Shown: one piece after another, positions 12,886 through 20,473 of the stretch | Layout of the letters: every line of letters starts with the position of its first letter | Numbering within the stretch: the first letter of the stretch is position 1 | Assembly: GCA_023434825.1 (NCBI GenBank) | Contig: JAEYSH010000035.1 | Location: 1-21,224, forward strand | Source of the DNA: Methanobacteriota archaeon | GTDB taxonomy: Archaea > Methanobacteriota > Methanobacteria > Methanobacteriales > Methanobacteriaceae | DNA: 21,224 bases | Reading direction: 5' to 3' | The notes under the pieces: generated by a model | Told to the model about the DNA's origin: nothing | The model's input: only the letters and a program-made list of their open reading frames with translations | Database searches by the model: none | Translations under genes and position numbers: made by a program

Positions 12886-12894
12886 TTTTCAAAA

Positions 12895-12911
12895 ATTAGC
12901 AGCTAATCTTT
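12895..12911. terminator. Short hairpin between convergent small genes
   Basis: ATTAG (12895-12899) pairs with CTAAT (12903-12907) over loop CAG. CTTTT follows on the plus strand. It overlaps the stop codon of the minus-strand zinc-ribbon gene. A weak, 5-bp candidate. Confidence 0.35.
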
Positions 12912-13085
12912 TAAAGTTGCAAGACGTGAATTTATGGTTTTGCAATTGGGACATTCAGGTGAGGTTTCAAGAACCATTTGCTCCTTTCCTTCCATATCCT
13001 CAATTTTTGTTGGAATATTTTGAGGTATATCGTATTCATTTCCACAACTATCACATTTAATAATCCACTTACTTTTTTCCACCAT
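12903..13085 (-). CDS. Small zinc-ribbon protein (60 aa)
   Basis: The product has two CxxC pairs, CDSCG (C11, C14) and CPNC (C45, C48), spaced as in a zinc ribbon, and starts MVEKSKWIIKCDSCG. No other domain is present. Such proteins in archaea are often nucleic-acid or complex adaptors, but no specific role can be assigned. The frame opens further upstream at a TTG (13103), but GGGGAG lies eight bases before the ATG at 13085, so that start is preferred. It is separated from topA (upstream on the same strand) by about 180 bp containing T-rich terminator sequence, so it is probably its own transcript. Confidence 0.78.
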   Translation of the reverse strand: MVEKSKWIIKCDSCGNEYDIPQNIPTKIEDMEGKEQMVLETSPECPNCKTINSRLATLKD

Positions 13086-13230
13086 ATTAAACGCTCCCCA
13101 CAATTAATATAGACATAAAATTATATTTCTTTAAATTCCTGTTCGATATTATGAAAGTTCATATTAATATTACTTTCTATAGGATTTTTTTAGAAAAAAC
13201 TATTAATATGTTAGTTTATTTTAAAAATTT

Positions 13231-13262
13231 CAAATAAAAAAAGAAAAATAATTAATTAAATA
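13231..13262 (-). terminator. T-rich terminator after topA
   Basis: Directly after the topA stop, the minus strand reads TATTTTTCTTTTTTTATTTG (within 13231-13250). Runs of T without a stem are the usual archaeal termination signal. Confidence 0.55.
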
Positions 13263-13265
13263 GGA

Positions 13266-15398
13266 TTATTTAGCTTCTTGTTCAACTGATTTTGTAAATC
13301 TGCATTTCGGAAATCCACTGCAACCAATAAATTCGCCATATCTACCCATTCTCTTAATTAGCTGGTTTCCACACTGCGGACAAATACCAACAGCTTCATT
13401 AGAAGGTTCCTGACCTTCTCTACCACATTTAGGATCTAAACACGCTCTTTGGCGAGGTTTACCGAATGAAATCATTGGAAGCTCGCATTTTTCACATTTA
13501 GTTTTAAGAATATTAGCACCACGTGGTATAGGATAAGTTTCTTTACACTTTGGATATGCAGAACATCCCACAAATGTTCCTTTTGTTCTAGGAGAATATT
13601 TCATAACCAGATTTCCACCGCATTTACATTCTCCGACTATTCTGCTTTCCTGATATGCTTCATATAATTTAGTACCAATTTCCTTTTTATTCTTCTCAAT
13701 ATCATCGAGGATAGAGGTTAATTCTGTTTTAGCTTCATCAATAACCTGCTCTTTATTGATTTTATCTTCCATGATACCTTCGAGTTCCATCTCAAATTGT
13801 CTTGTAAGCTCTTCGCTGGTAATATCCTTGGAATATTCTGTTAATGTGTCAATAAGGTGTTCACCGAGTTCATTGACTTTAATTTTTTGTCCTTCAATAT
13901 ATTTTCTATCAAAAAGTATGGAAATTATATTTGCCCTGGTTGATTTGGTACCGAGGCCTCTTTTTTCAAGTTCTCTTATAAGTGATGCCTGGTTGTACCT
14001 TGCTGGAGGTTTTGTTTCTTTTTCTTCATCAATAATTTCTTTAACTTTTAAAATATCTCCTTTTTTAATTTCAGGAAAAATATCATTTTCAATTTTCCTG
14101 AATGAATAGTGATCTAGCCATCCCATTTTAGCCATTCTTTTCCGGCTAAAGCTGAATTCCTGAGTATTAATTTCTAAATTAGTTTTCATGGATTCTTGAA
14201 GGGCATCTTCACCAAATACCGAGATAAATCTAAAGGTTATAAGTTCATATAACTTCTGTTCATCAGTATCTAAATCTTTAGGTAATGTTCCGGTTGGGTG
14301 AATAGCAGGGTGTGCTTCATCAGTTTTTTTACCTTCATTTGGTTTTAAAGGCTTTTTAAGTGCATCGACATGCTTTTTAAATGCTGCACTTTTACTTAGT
14401 TTCTTAAGTATCTTGTCGTATCCAATGCTCTTTGGAAGTTTCTGGGATGAAGTACGGGGATATGATGTGTATCCTTCAGTATAAAGATTCTGTGCTATTT
14501 GCTGAGTCTTTTTAGGGCTGAATCCAAAAACACCGTATGCTTCAGATTGAAGACTTCCAAGATCGAATGGAAATGGGGGTGCTCTTTTATTTTCCCTTAA
14601 TATAATGTCTGTAACAGTTGCATCTTCACCTTCACATTCAGCAAGGATACTGTCTGCGTCTTCTCTTTTGAAAATTTTCCCGGCTTTATGATCAGCGATT
14701 ATATCGCCTTCAATATCAGCTTTAATCATCCAGTAGGGAACAGGTACGAATTTTTTGATTTCTTTTTCCCTATCTACCAGTATAGAAAGTGTAGGAGTTT
14801 GAACTCTTCCTGCAGAAAGTTGAATATATCTTTTAGTTGCTGCCCTTACTGAATCTGTCAAGTATTTGGATATATTTACACCAAATAGAAAATCAAGAAC
14901 GTGTCTTGCAATACCACTATCAACCTGTCTGAAATCGACATCTATAGGGTTTTCATATGCTTTAAGGATATCTTCTTTTGTTAATGTTGAAAATTTCATC
15001 CTTTTTGCATTTTTTAAGCTTTCCTGACCACATCCATACTTTAATGCATTATAACCTATTAATGTACCTTCTATATCATAATCGCATGCATGCATATAAC
15101 TATCTGCACCTTTAGACAGCTTTTTTATAGCATCTACATATCCCTTAACATATTTCTTCTGTTTATCCTTCTCATAAAGTGGGACCCATTCAACATCAAA
15201 TATTTTTTCCTGTCCAGAAACAGTAGGGGAAAGGGAATATAAATGCCCTACTGCAGATAATACAGTAGTTTTTTTTCCATTTTCTTCAAATTCATAATAT
15301 GGAACCTTCTTATAGCTGTTTTTCTTAGCATTCCTTGATATTGCTTTAGCTATTTTTTCCGATGATTTCGGTTTTTCGCAAATTATGACTTCATGCAT
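13266..15398 (-). CDS. topA: DNA topoisomerase I (type IA)
   Basis: This enzyme relaxes negative supercoils by single-strand passage. Numbered from the ATG at 15398 (710 aa): TOPRIM domain with E8 in 'ICEKP' and the acidic motif DYDIEG (D106, D108, E110); the cap and hinge domains; and the catalytic tyrosine Y313 in 'EGYTSYPRTSS'. The C-terminus holds three zinc-finger motifs: 'CKCGGNL...GCSAYPKC', 'KCEKCELP...ACLDPKC' and 'CPQCGNQL...GCSGFPKC'. The frame opens at a TTG at 15410 (start MSEVMHEV). The GAGTGA before the ATG at 15398 and the family-like start MHEVIICEKP favour the ATG, but the longer form is possible. It appears monocistronic. Confidence 0.96.
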   Translation of the reverse strand: MHEVIICEKPKSSEKIAKAISRNAKKNSYKKVPYYEFEENGKKTTVLSAVGHLYSLSPTVSGQEKIFDVEWVPLYEKDKQKKYVKGYVDAIKKLSKGADSYMHACDYDIEGTLIGYNALKYGCGQESLKNAKRMKFSTLTKEDILKAYENPIDVDFRQVDSGIARHVLDFLFGVNISKYLTDSVRAATKRYIQLSAGRVQTPTLSILVDREKEIKKFVPVPYWMIKADIEGDIIADHKAGKIFKREDADSILAECEGEDATVTDIILRENKRAPPFPFDLGSLQSEAYGVFGFSPKKTQQIAQNLYTEGYTSYPRTSSQKLPKSIGYDKILKKLSKSAAFKKHVDALKKPLKPNEGKKTDEAHPAIHPTGTLPKDLDTDEQKLYELITFRFISVFGEDALQESMKTNLEINTQEFSFSRKRMAKMGWLDHYSFRKIENDIFPEIKKGDILKVKEIIDEEKETKPPARYNQASLIRELEKRGLGTKSTRANIISILFDRKYIEGQKIKVNELGEHLIDTLTEYSKDITSEELTRQFEMELEGIMEDKINKEQVIDEAKTELTSILDDIEKNKKEIGTKLYEAYQESRIVGECKCGGNLVMKYSPRTKGTFVGCSAYPKCKETYPIPRGANILKTKCEKCELPMISFGKPRQRACLDPKCGREGQEPSNEAVGICPQCGNQLIKRMGRYGEFIGCSGFPKCRFTKSVEQEAK

Positions 15399-15790
15399 GA
15401 CTTCACTCAAAATAACACCCGAATAATATTGTTTTTATTAATCTTAAATTTTTAATAATTTTTTAAATATATTAATACTATTAAACTCTTTAATTAATTT
15501 TTTTCATATATATGTAACTATATTATTTGTGATGCATTATTATTTAAGTTTATACAATGAATAACAATGATTTTAAAGATATACATATAGCTTGAAAACC
15601 TCTTAAAATGCCATTTTAATATAAATAGCCCACTCAAAATCTATATATGCCCATAAATCAATTATAAATTCCTTATTAAAAATATAAATAATTTAAATTT
15701 TTTTAATTTTAAGCATCAGTAAATACTACATAATGTTTTTTAAAGAAAATTAACATAAATTGTTTATATGATCTGTAAAGGAGAAATTTA
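15399..15790. promoter_or_regulatory. About 390 bp divergent intergenic region (topA / phosphodiesterase)
   Basis: The region is very AT-rich. On the plus strand TTTAATATAAATAG (about 15615-15628) is a good TATA-like sequence but would give a leader of over 130 bases; a closer TATA is not clear. On the minus strand several TTTAAAAAATTA-type stretches near 15455-15480 could serve topA. I see no gene, tRNA or strong repeat. Confidence 0.4.
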
Positions 15791-16318
15791 ATGTTAATTG
15801 GCGTTATATCTGACACCCACATTCCCGAAAGGGCTTCAACAATACCTGAAATTATATTTGATGTATTTAAAGATGTAGATATGATTTTTCATGCTGGTGA
15901 TCTGGTATCTCATGATGTTCTGGATGAACTTCAGAAAATAGCACCTGTAAAATGCTCACAAGGAAATATGGACCGGGCTTATGGCCTTAATATTCCTAAA
16001 AGTTTATCTTTTGATATAGAAGGAATTAAAATTGGATTAAATCATGGTGAAGTTTATCCTAGGGGAGATACACAGCAATTGAAATATATAGCAATGGAAA
16101 TGGGTGTAGAAGTACTAATTACAGGGCATACGCACTGGTCTTTCATAGAAGAACTAGATGAAGTGCTTCTTTTAAATCCGGGAAGTCCTACTGTTCCAAG
16201 ATTATCAGATCCATCTGTGATGCTTTTAGAAATTGAAAATAAAAAAATAGATGCGGAAATAATTAAAATTGGAGATCCCATCTGTAAAGCCCTTAATTTT
16301 GAGGGCAAATTTAAGTAA
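15791..16318 (+). CDS. YfcE/MJ0936-type metallophosphoesterase
   Basis: This 175-residue calcineurin-like phosphodiesterase has all metal-binding motifs: D8 and H10 (SDTH), D37 (HAGD), N59 (GNMD), H85 (LNHGE) and H113/H115 (GHTH). This matches the small YfcE/MJ0936 family, which cleaves model phosphodiesters with Mn or Ni; the physiological substrate is unknown. The final 'LNPGSPTVPR' is the family's conserved last strand. The ATG is preceded by AAAGGAGAAATTTA, one of the strongest ribosome-binding sites here. The rlmE gene begins 21 bases after its stop, so the two probably form one transcript. Confidence 0.93.
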   Translation: MLIGVISDTHIPERASTIPEIIFDVFKDVDMIFHAGDLVSHDVLDELQKIAPVKCSQGNMDRAYGLNIPKSLSFDIEGIKIGLNHGEVYPRGDTQQLKYIAMEMGVEVLITGHTHWSFIEELDEVLLLNPGSPTVPRLSDPSVMLLEIENKKIDAEIIKIGDPICKALNFEGKFK

Positions 16319-16339
16319 TTTAGAATAGGAATGTTTAAC

Positions 16340-16945
16340 ATGGGTAAACGTTGGCAAGTTGAAAAGAAAAAAGAACATTATTATAAAGCTGCAAAAAAGG
16401 AAAATTATCGATCAAGAGCATCCTATAAACTATTACAGCTTAATAAAAAGTTTAAAATCATTAAACCTAAAGATTACGTAGTTGATTTAGGTGCTGCTCC
16501 CGGCGGTTGGTCTCAAGTTGCACTGGAAATTGTTGGAGAAGAGGGTAAAGTTATTGCAGTTGATCTTCAAAGAATTAAGCCATTTGAAGAAGGAAATTTT
16601 ATTCAAATTACTGGAGATTTTACAAAAAAAGAAACTATAGACCGAATTGAAAGTGAACTCGAATGGAATGCGGATGTAATTTTATCTGATGCTGCCCCTA
16701 AATTAACCGGAATTAAAGATATTGATCAATTAAAATCCATTGATATTGCAGAAAATGCTTTGAAAATATCTGATTCTATCCTAAAAATTGGTGGAACAAT
16801 GATTATTAAAGTCTTTCAAGGAGAAGGATTTGAAGATTATCTTAAAAAAGTTAAAAAGAAGTTTAAAAACGTTAAAACTACCAAGCCACCTTCCTCTAAA
16901 AAGGGAAGCATAGAAATGTATATTATAGCAATGAAAAAATATTAA
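16340..16945 (+). CDS. rlmE: 23S rRNA 2'-O-ribose methyltransferase RlmE (FtsJ family)
   Basis: This SAM-dependent methyltransferase modifies a uridine in the peptidyl-transferase centre of 23S rRNA (family function). Visible are the basic start MGKRWQVEKKKEHYY, 'YRSRASYKL' with the catalytic Lys (~30), the SAM motif 'DLGAAPGGWSQVAL', 'AVDLQRI', catalytic Asp in 'ILSDAAPKLTG' (~120), catalytic Lys in 'MIIKVFQGE' (~160) and Glu in 'GSIEMYIIA' (~194). This completes the K-D-K-E tetrad. The frame allows an ATG at 16331, but the AGGAATG ahead of the ATG at 16340 and the conserved MGKRW start support the shorter form (201 aa). Confidence 0.95.
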   Translation: MGKRWQVEKKKEHYYKAAKKENYRSRASYKLLQLNKKFKIIKPKDYVVDLGAAPGGWSQVALEIVGEEGKVIAVDLQRIKPFEEGNFIQITGDFTKKETIDRIESELEWNADVILSDAAPKLTGIKDIDQLKSIDIAENALKISDSILKIGGTMIIKVFQGEGFEDYLKKVKKKFKNVKTTKPPSSKKGSIEMYIIAMKKY

Positions 16946-16952
16946 TTAATTT

Positions 16953-16992
16953 AAATAAATTATTACTATTTCTTTTTTATAATAATTTATTT
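16953..16992 (+). terminator. Hairpin with T-rich loop after rlmE
   Basis: AAATAAATTATT (16953-16964) pairs perfectly with AATAATTTATTT (16981-16992), 12 bp. The 16-base loop contains six T in a row. It starts 7 bases after the rlmE stop codon. Confidence 0.6.
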
Positions 16993-17025
16993 TGAGTTAG
17001 TAATCAAAAAATAAAAGAAGTAAAA

Positions 17026-17040
17026 TTTATAAAATATAAA
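17026..17040 (+). promoter_or_regulatory. TATA box of the 76-residue protein gene
   Basis: TTTATAAAATATAAA is a near-ideal archaeal TATA box, with purine-rich AAGTAAAA just upstream as a possible BRE. Its centre is about 25 bases before the ATG at 17058, which predicts transcription starting at or next to the start codon. Confidence 0.6.
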
Positions 17041-17057
17041 AATCAATATAATATGGC

Positions 17058-17288
17058 ATGGAACAGAAAAATGAAGAACTTTTTAAAAACTCATTTTACT
17101 TCTTACTTGAAAGTGAATACATGCAAAAAGAAACGCTTGTAAGACGTATCAAAGAACTCCCACGTGAAGAACTAGAAGATATGGCTCAAAGAGCAATCAG
17201 TTTAGCACTACGTGAAAGAGAAGCCCGACAAGCGTTACAAGGCAAAATTAACGAAAAATTCCATGACACGCTGGAAATGGCTTTTTAA
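17058..17288 (+). CDS. Small helical protein of unknown function (76 aa), probably leaderless
   Basis: I do not recognise this family. The product is charged and helical throughout: 'EELFKNSFYFLLESEYMQKETLVRRIKELPREELEDMAQRAISLALREREARQALQ' includes two amphipathic helices separated by the proline at about residue 36. There are no cysteines, signal peptide or membrane helix. The ATG has no ribosome-binding site, while a strong TATA box sits about 25 bases upstream; together these point to a leaderless mRNA. The codon use and ordered pattern of hydrophobic residues argue that it is real. It converges with the membrane coiled-coil gene across only 18 T-rich bases. Confidence 0.72.
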   Translation: MEQKNEELFKNSFYFLLESEYMQKETLVRRIKELPREELEDMAQRAISLALREREARQALQGKINEKFHDTLEMAF

Positions 17289-17306
17289 AGCAACATTTTA
17301 TTTCTT

Positions 17307-17738
17307 TTATATTTCTGATTTCACTTTATTAATATTATCTTTAGCTACTTGAAGCTGGTTTGTAGCAACACCAAGTCTTTTAACAACTTCATCATTAGAT
17401 AGATTAGATGATAAAGCACTTTCAACATCAGTAATTGCAGAATTAGCTTTTACAAGTTCAATTTGAGCTTTACTAACATCATTTTTAACTTTTTTACTTG
17501 CATATCTAGTTTTAGATTTAATTGCATCTAACTGCGGACTTAAAGATGCATATTCAGATTTTAATGCTGCAAGCTCATCATAAGCCGAACCACTGTCCAC
17601 ATTAGATGAAACCTTAGAAGATAACCCCTGAACACCAATATATGCAAAAACTGCAACGGTAGCCAGTATCATTAGTATACCCAGAATGGATATTGTCATT
17701 GATGTCGCTTTAAATAAATTTAATCTAGATCTCTTCAT
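17307..17738 (-). CDS. Membrane-anchored coiled-coil protein of unknown function (143 aa)
   Basis: The protein has a basic N-terminus (MKRSRLNLFK), one hydrophobic segment at about residues 12-35 (MTISILGILMILATVAVFAYIGV), and then a hydrophilic, alanine- and lysine-rich region rich in heptad-like repeats (about 55-143) that should form coiled-coil helices. Positive residues before the helix suggest that the C-terminus is outside the cell. No catalytic motif is visible. The ATG follows CAGGTGATTAA, a strong GGTGAT ribosome-binding site. A TATA candidate ATTTATATAG lies on the minus strand near 17800-17810. It is divergent from mcm. A role in the cell envelope is only a guess. Confidence 0.72.
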   Translation of the reverse strand: MKRSRLNLFKATSMTISILGILMILATVAVFAYIGVQGLSSKVSSNVDSGSAYDELAALKSEYASLSPQLDAIKSKTRYASKKVKNDVSKAQIELVKANSAITDVESALSSNLSNDEVVKRLGVATNQLQVAKDNINKVKSEI

Positions 17739-17894
17739 TTAATCACCTGTGAACTAAGATAAAAAATAATATAAGAATTTAATTAATTTTTGTTTTTACT
17801 ATATAAATATTTTATAATTAATTGATTATCATTAACATAAATTTTTTCATAATTGTAATAGTAAAGAATATTATTTTCAAGTGCAGATATATTT
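17739..17894. promoter_or_regulatory. Divergent promoter region (membrane protein / mcm)
   Basis: On the minus strand AATATTTATATAG (about 17799-17811) is a TATA candidate for the membrane protein, leaving a leader of about 40 bases with GGTGAT. On the plus strand AAAGAATATTAT (about 17863-17874) lies about 25 bases before the mcm ATG, which has no ribosome-binding site, so mcm may be leaderless. Confidence 0.4.
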
Positions 17895-19898
17895 ATGATG
17901 GACACCATAACCGAAAAATCAAAAACTTCAGTAGCCAAATTTGAGGATTTTTTCTCAACAGAATACAAGGGCGCTATCTTTGAAGCACTTGAAAAGTATC
18001 CTGATGAACGATCAGTGGTCGTAGACTATCTTCAACTGGAAATGTTTGATCCTGATCTAGCAGATTTATTAATAGAAAAACCAGAAGAGGTTATAAAAGC
18101 TGCTCAAAAGGCTATTAAAAACATTGATACAACACGTAAAAATGCCGATTTAAATGTTAGATTTGAAAATTTAAGCAATGTTATCCCATTAAGAGATTTA
18201 AGGAGTAAATATATAGGTAAATTCGTTGCCGTTGACGGAATTATTAGGAAAGCTAATGAAATCCGTCCGAGAATCATTAATGCCATGTTTGAATGCAGAA
18301 GTTGCATGAGACTACACGAAGTTCCGCAAAAAAGTAATCTGGTTAGTGAACCCGCACTCTGTAACGATTGCGGCGGTAGATCATTTAGATTGCTTCAAGA
18401 AGAATCTGAATTTTTAGATACTCAAACAACCAAGATTCAGGAACCTCTGGAAAATTTATCTGGGGGAGAACAGCCACGACAGATTAATCTTGTCCTTGAA
18501 GATGATCTGGTGGATACAATTACTCCTGGAGATATTATAAGGATTACAGGAACCCTAAAAACTGTTAGGGATGAGAAAACAAAACTCTTTAAAAATTATA
18601 TTTATTGTAATTACATTGAAGCACTTGAACAGGAATTTGAAGAACTTCAAATAAGCGAAGAAGATGAAGCAAAAATAGAAGAACTGGCAAAAGATCCTGA
18701 CGTTTATAATAAAATTATTAATTCTACAGCACCCTCAATTAAGGGATATAGGGAAGTTAAAGAAGCAATAGCTCTCCAATTATTTGGAGGTGTGGCCAAG
18801 GAACTTGAAGACAAAACCAGGATAAGAGGAGATATCCACATTCTAATTGTGGGAGATCCGGGTATTGGTAAATCTCAGATGCTTAAATATGTTTCTAAAC
18901 TCGCTCCACGTGGTATTTACACCAGTGGTAAAGGTACCAGTGGTGTAGGACTTACTGCAGCGGCTGTTAAAGATGATCTTGGAGGATGGTCCCTTGAAGC
19001 AGGTGCATTGGTCTTAGGAGACCGTGGTAATGTCTGTGTAGACGAACTGGATAAAATGCGGTCAGAAGACCGATCGGCTATACACGAAGCACTGGAACAG
19101 CAGACCATAAGTATTGCAAAAGCAGGAATTATGGCAACTTTAAACTCCCGATGTGCTATGCTTGCAGCTGCAAACCCTAAATTTGGAAGATTTGACCGGT
19201 ATAAATCAATTGCAGAACAAATAAATTTACCTTCTCCAATTCTTTCCAGGTTTGACCTTATATTTGTTGTTGAAGATAAGCCAAATGCAGATAGAGATAA
19301 AAAACTTGCAGGACACATTTTAAATATTCATAAAAACGCCCAAATTCCTTTTGAAATTGATCCTGAACTTTTAAGGAAATATATTGCATATGCAAGGAAA
19401 CAAGTTCGCCCACAACTTACTAACGGGGCTATTGAGGTCCTTCAAGAGTTTTATGTCGGAATGAGAGGCAGTGCAGAAGATGATGACTCACCAGTTCCTA
19501 TAACTGCGCGTCAGCTTGAAGCTCTTGTGCGTTTATCTGAAGCAAACTGTAAAATACGTCTTGGAAAAGAAGTTACTGCTGATGATGCTAAAAGAGCAAT
19601 TAAATTACAACAAGAATGTATGAAACAGGTTGGACTTGATCCTGACACTGGTAAAGTAGATATTGATAAAGTAGAAGGGCGTACACCAAAATCAGAACGT
19701 GATAAGGCCCGGGTTCTTTTAGATGTTATCAAAGAGCTAAGTGATGAATACGGTGGCAGAGTACCAGTCAGCATATTAACTGATGAGATGGCAGAAAGAT
19801 ACAATGTTAGCGAAGAAAAAGTTGACCAGATAGTCACTAAATTAAAACAGCAAGGACTTGTATTTGAGCCTAGTGCTGGTTATTTAAAAACAGTTTGA
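17895..19898 (+). CDS. mcm: Replicative DNA helicase MCM
   Basis: MCM is the archaeal replicative 3'-5' helicase, a hexamer. The 667-residue product shows an N-terminal helical and OB-fold part (about 1-245) with a zinc site (C134, C137, C156, C159). The AAA+ domain follows: Walker A GDPGIGKS (320-327), the 'GGWSLEAGALVLGDRG' helix-2/pre-sensor region, Walker B VCVDELDKM (380-388), sensor-1 N427 in 'LAAANP' and the Arg finger R452 in 'LSRFDLIF'. The C-terminal winged helix (about 600-667) closes with 'KLKQQGLVFEPSAGYLKTV'. Two ATG codons are adjacent (17895 and 17898) and neither has a ribosome-binding site, so the start may be either. A hairpin terminator begins at the stop codon. Confidence 0.98.
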   Translation: MMDTITEKSKTSVAKFEDFFSTEYKGAIFEALEKYPDERSVVVDYLQLEMFDPDLADLLIEKPEEVIKAAQKAIKNIDTTRKNADLNVRFENLSNVIPLRDLRSKYIGKFVAVDGIIRKANEIRPRIINAMFECRSCMRLHEVPQKSNLVSEPALCNDCGGRSFRLLQEESEFLDTQTTKIQEPLENLSGGEQPRQINLVLEDDLVDTITPGDIIRITGTLKTVRDEKTKLFKNYIYCNYIEALEQEFEELQISEEDEAKIEELAKDPDVYNKIINSTAPSIKGYREVKEAIALQLFGGVAKELEDKTRIRGDIHILIVGDPGIGKSQMLKYVSKLAPRGIYTSGKGTSGVGLTAAAVKDDLGGWSLEAGALVLGDRGNVCVDELDKMRSEDRSAIHEALEQQTISIAKAGIMATLNSRCAMLAAANPKFGRFDRYKSIAEQINLPSPILSRFDLIFVVEDKPNADRDKKLAGHILNIHKNAQIPFEIDPELLRKYIAYARKQVRPQLTNGAIEVLQEFYVGMRGSAEDDDSPVPITARQLEALVRLSEANCKIRLGKEVTADDAKRAIKLQQECMKQVGLDPDTGKVDIDKVEGRTPKSERDKARVLLDVIKELSDEYGGRVPVSILTDEMAERYNVSEEKVDQIVTKLKQQGLVFEPSAGYLKTV

Positions 19899-19931
19899 TT
19901 GAAAAATTTATATTTCAATCATTAATTTTTT
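19896..19931 (+). terminator. Hairpin terminator overlapping the mcm stop codon
   Basis: TGATTGAAA (19896-19904) pairs with TTTCAATCA (19913-19921), 9 perfect bp over an 8-base loop, followed by TTAATTTTTT. The first three bases of the stem are the mcm stop codon. Confidence 0.7.
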
Positions 19932-20024
19932 AAGTTAAAAGAAGCATAATATATATGTCTCTAATTTTAAAATATTAATTTTAAGATAATTTATAATTCT
20001 CAATTTTTAAGGGAGGTAGATTTA

Positions 20025-20432
20025 ATGAGCGATTATGATAAATTATTAGATAGAGCTATAGATCAATTACCGCAAAAGGTTTTTGAAACAAAGAGATTTA
20101 ACGTACCACGTGCTTATTCTGTAATTCAGGGAAACAGAACTATTATTCAAAACTTTAAAGAAATAGCTGAAGCATTGAATAGAGATCCACAACACGTTCT
20201 CAAGTTTTTATTAAGAGAATTAGGTACTGCAGGAAATTTAGAAGGTAGCAGAGCCATTATGCAGGGTAAATTCACGCATTATCTCATAAACGACAGAATA
20301 GACGACTATGTTAAAAGATTCATCATGTGCCACGAATGTAACAGGCCAGATACAAGAATAGTCAGAGAAGATCGTATATTCTTACTTAAATGCGAAGCTT
20401 GTGGTGCAAAAGCTCCACTTAAGACATTATAA
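20025..20432 (+). CDS. eif2b: Translation initiation factor 2 subunit beta (aIF2-beta)
   Basis: This is the beta subunit of the aIF2 trimer that brings initiator Met-tRNA to the small subunit. The 135-residue product has an N-terminal helix (about 3-15), the alpha-beta core ('KRFNVPRAYSVIQGNRTIIQNF', 'IAEALNRDPQHVLKFLLRELGTAG') and the C-terminal zinc ribbon (C102, C105, C123, C126: 'CHECNRPDTRI...LLKCEACGA'). The ATG follows GGGAGGTAGATTTA, a strong ribosome-binding site. It lies after the mcm terminator and 41 bases before the NMD3 gene. Confidence 0.97.
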   Translation: MSDYDKLLDRAIDQLPQKVFETKRFNVPRAYSVIQGNRTIIQNFKEIAEALNRDPQHVLKFLLRELGTAGNLEGSRAIMQGKFTHYLINDRIDDYVKRFIMCHECNRPDTRIVREDRIFLLKCEACGAKAPLKTL

Positions 20433-20458
20433 ATGGTATTTTCCATTTATTCTTTTTT
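20431..20458 (+). terminator. Hairpin with U-tract between aIF2-beta and NMD3 genes
   Basis: AAATGG (20431-20436) pairs with CCATTT (20443-20448), followed by ATTCTTTTTTAT. The stem begins at the last bases of the aIF2-beta stop codon. It is likely a full or partial terminator between same-strand neighbours. Confidence 0.6.
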
Positions 20459-20473
20459 ATATTTAATGATACT

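Noticed and set aside
18917..19318. 133-codon minus-strand frame inside mcm
   Set aside because: It is antisense to the conserved AAA+ domain of MCM, has no recognisable motif and is explained by codon use of the real gene.
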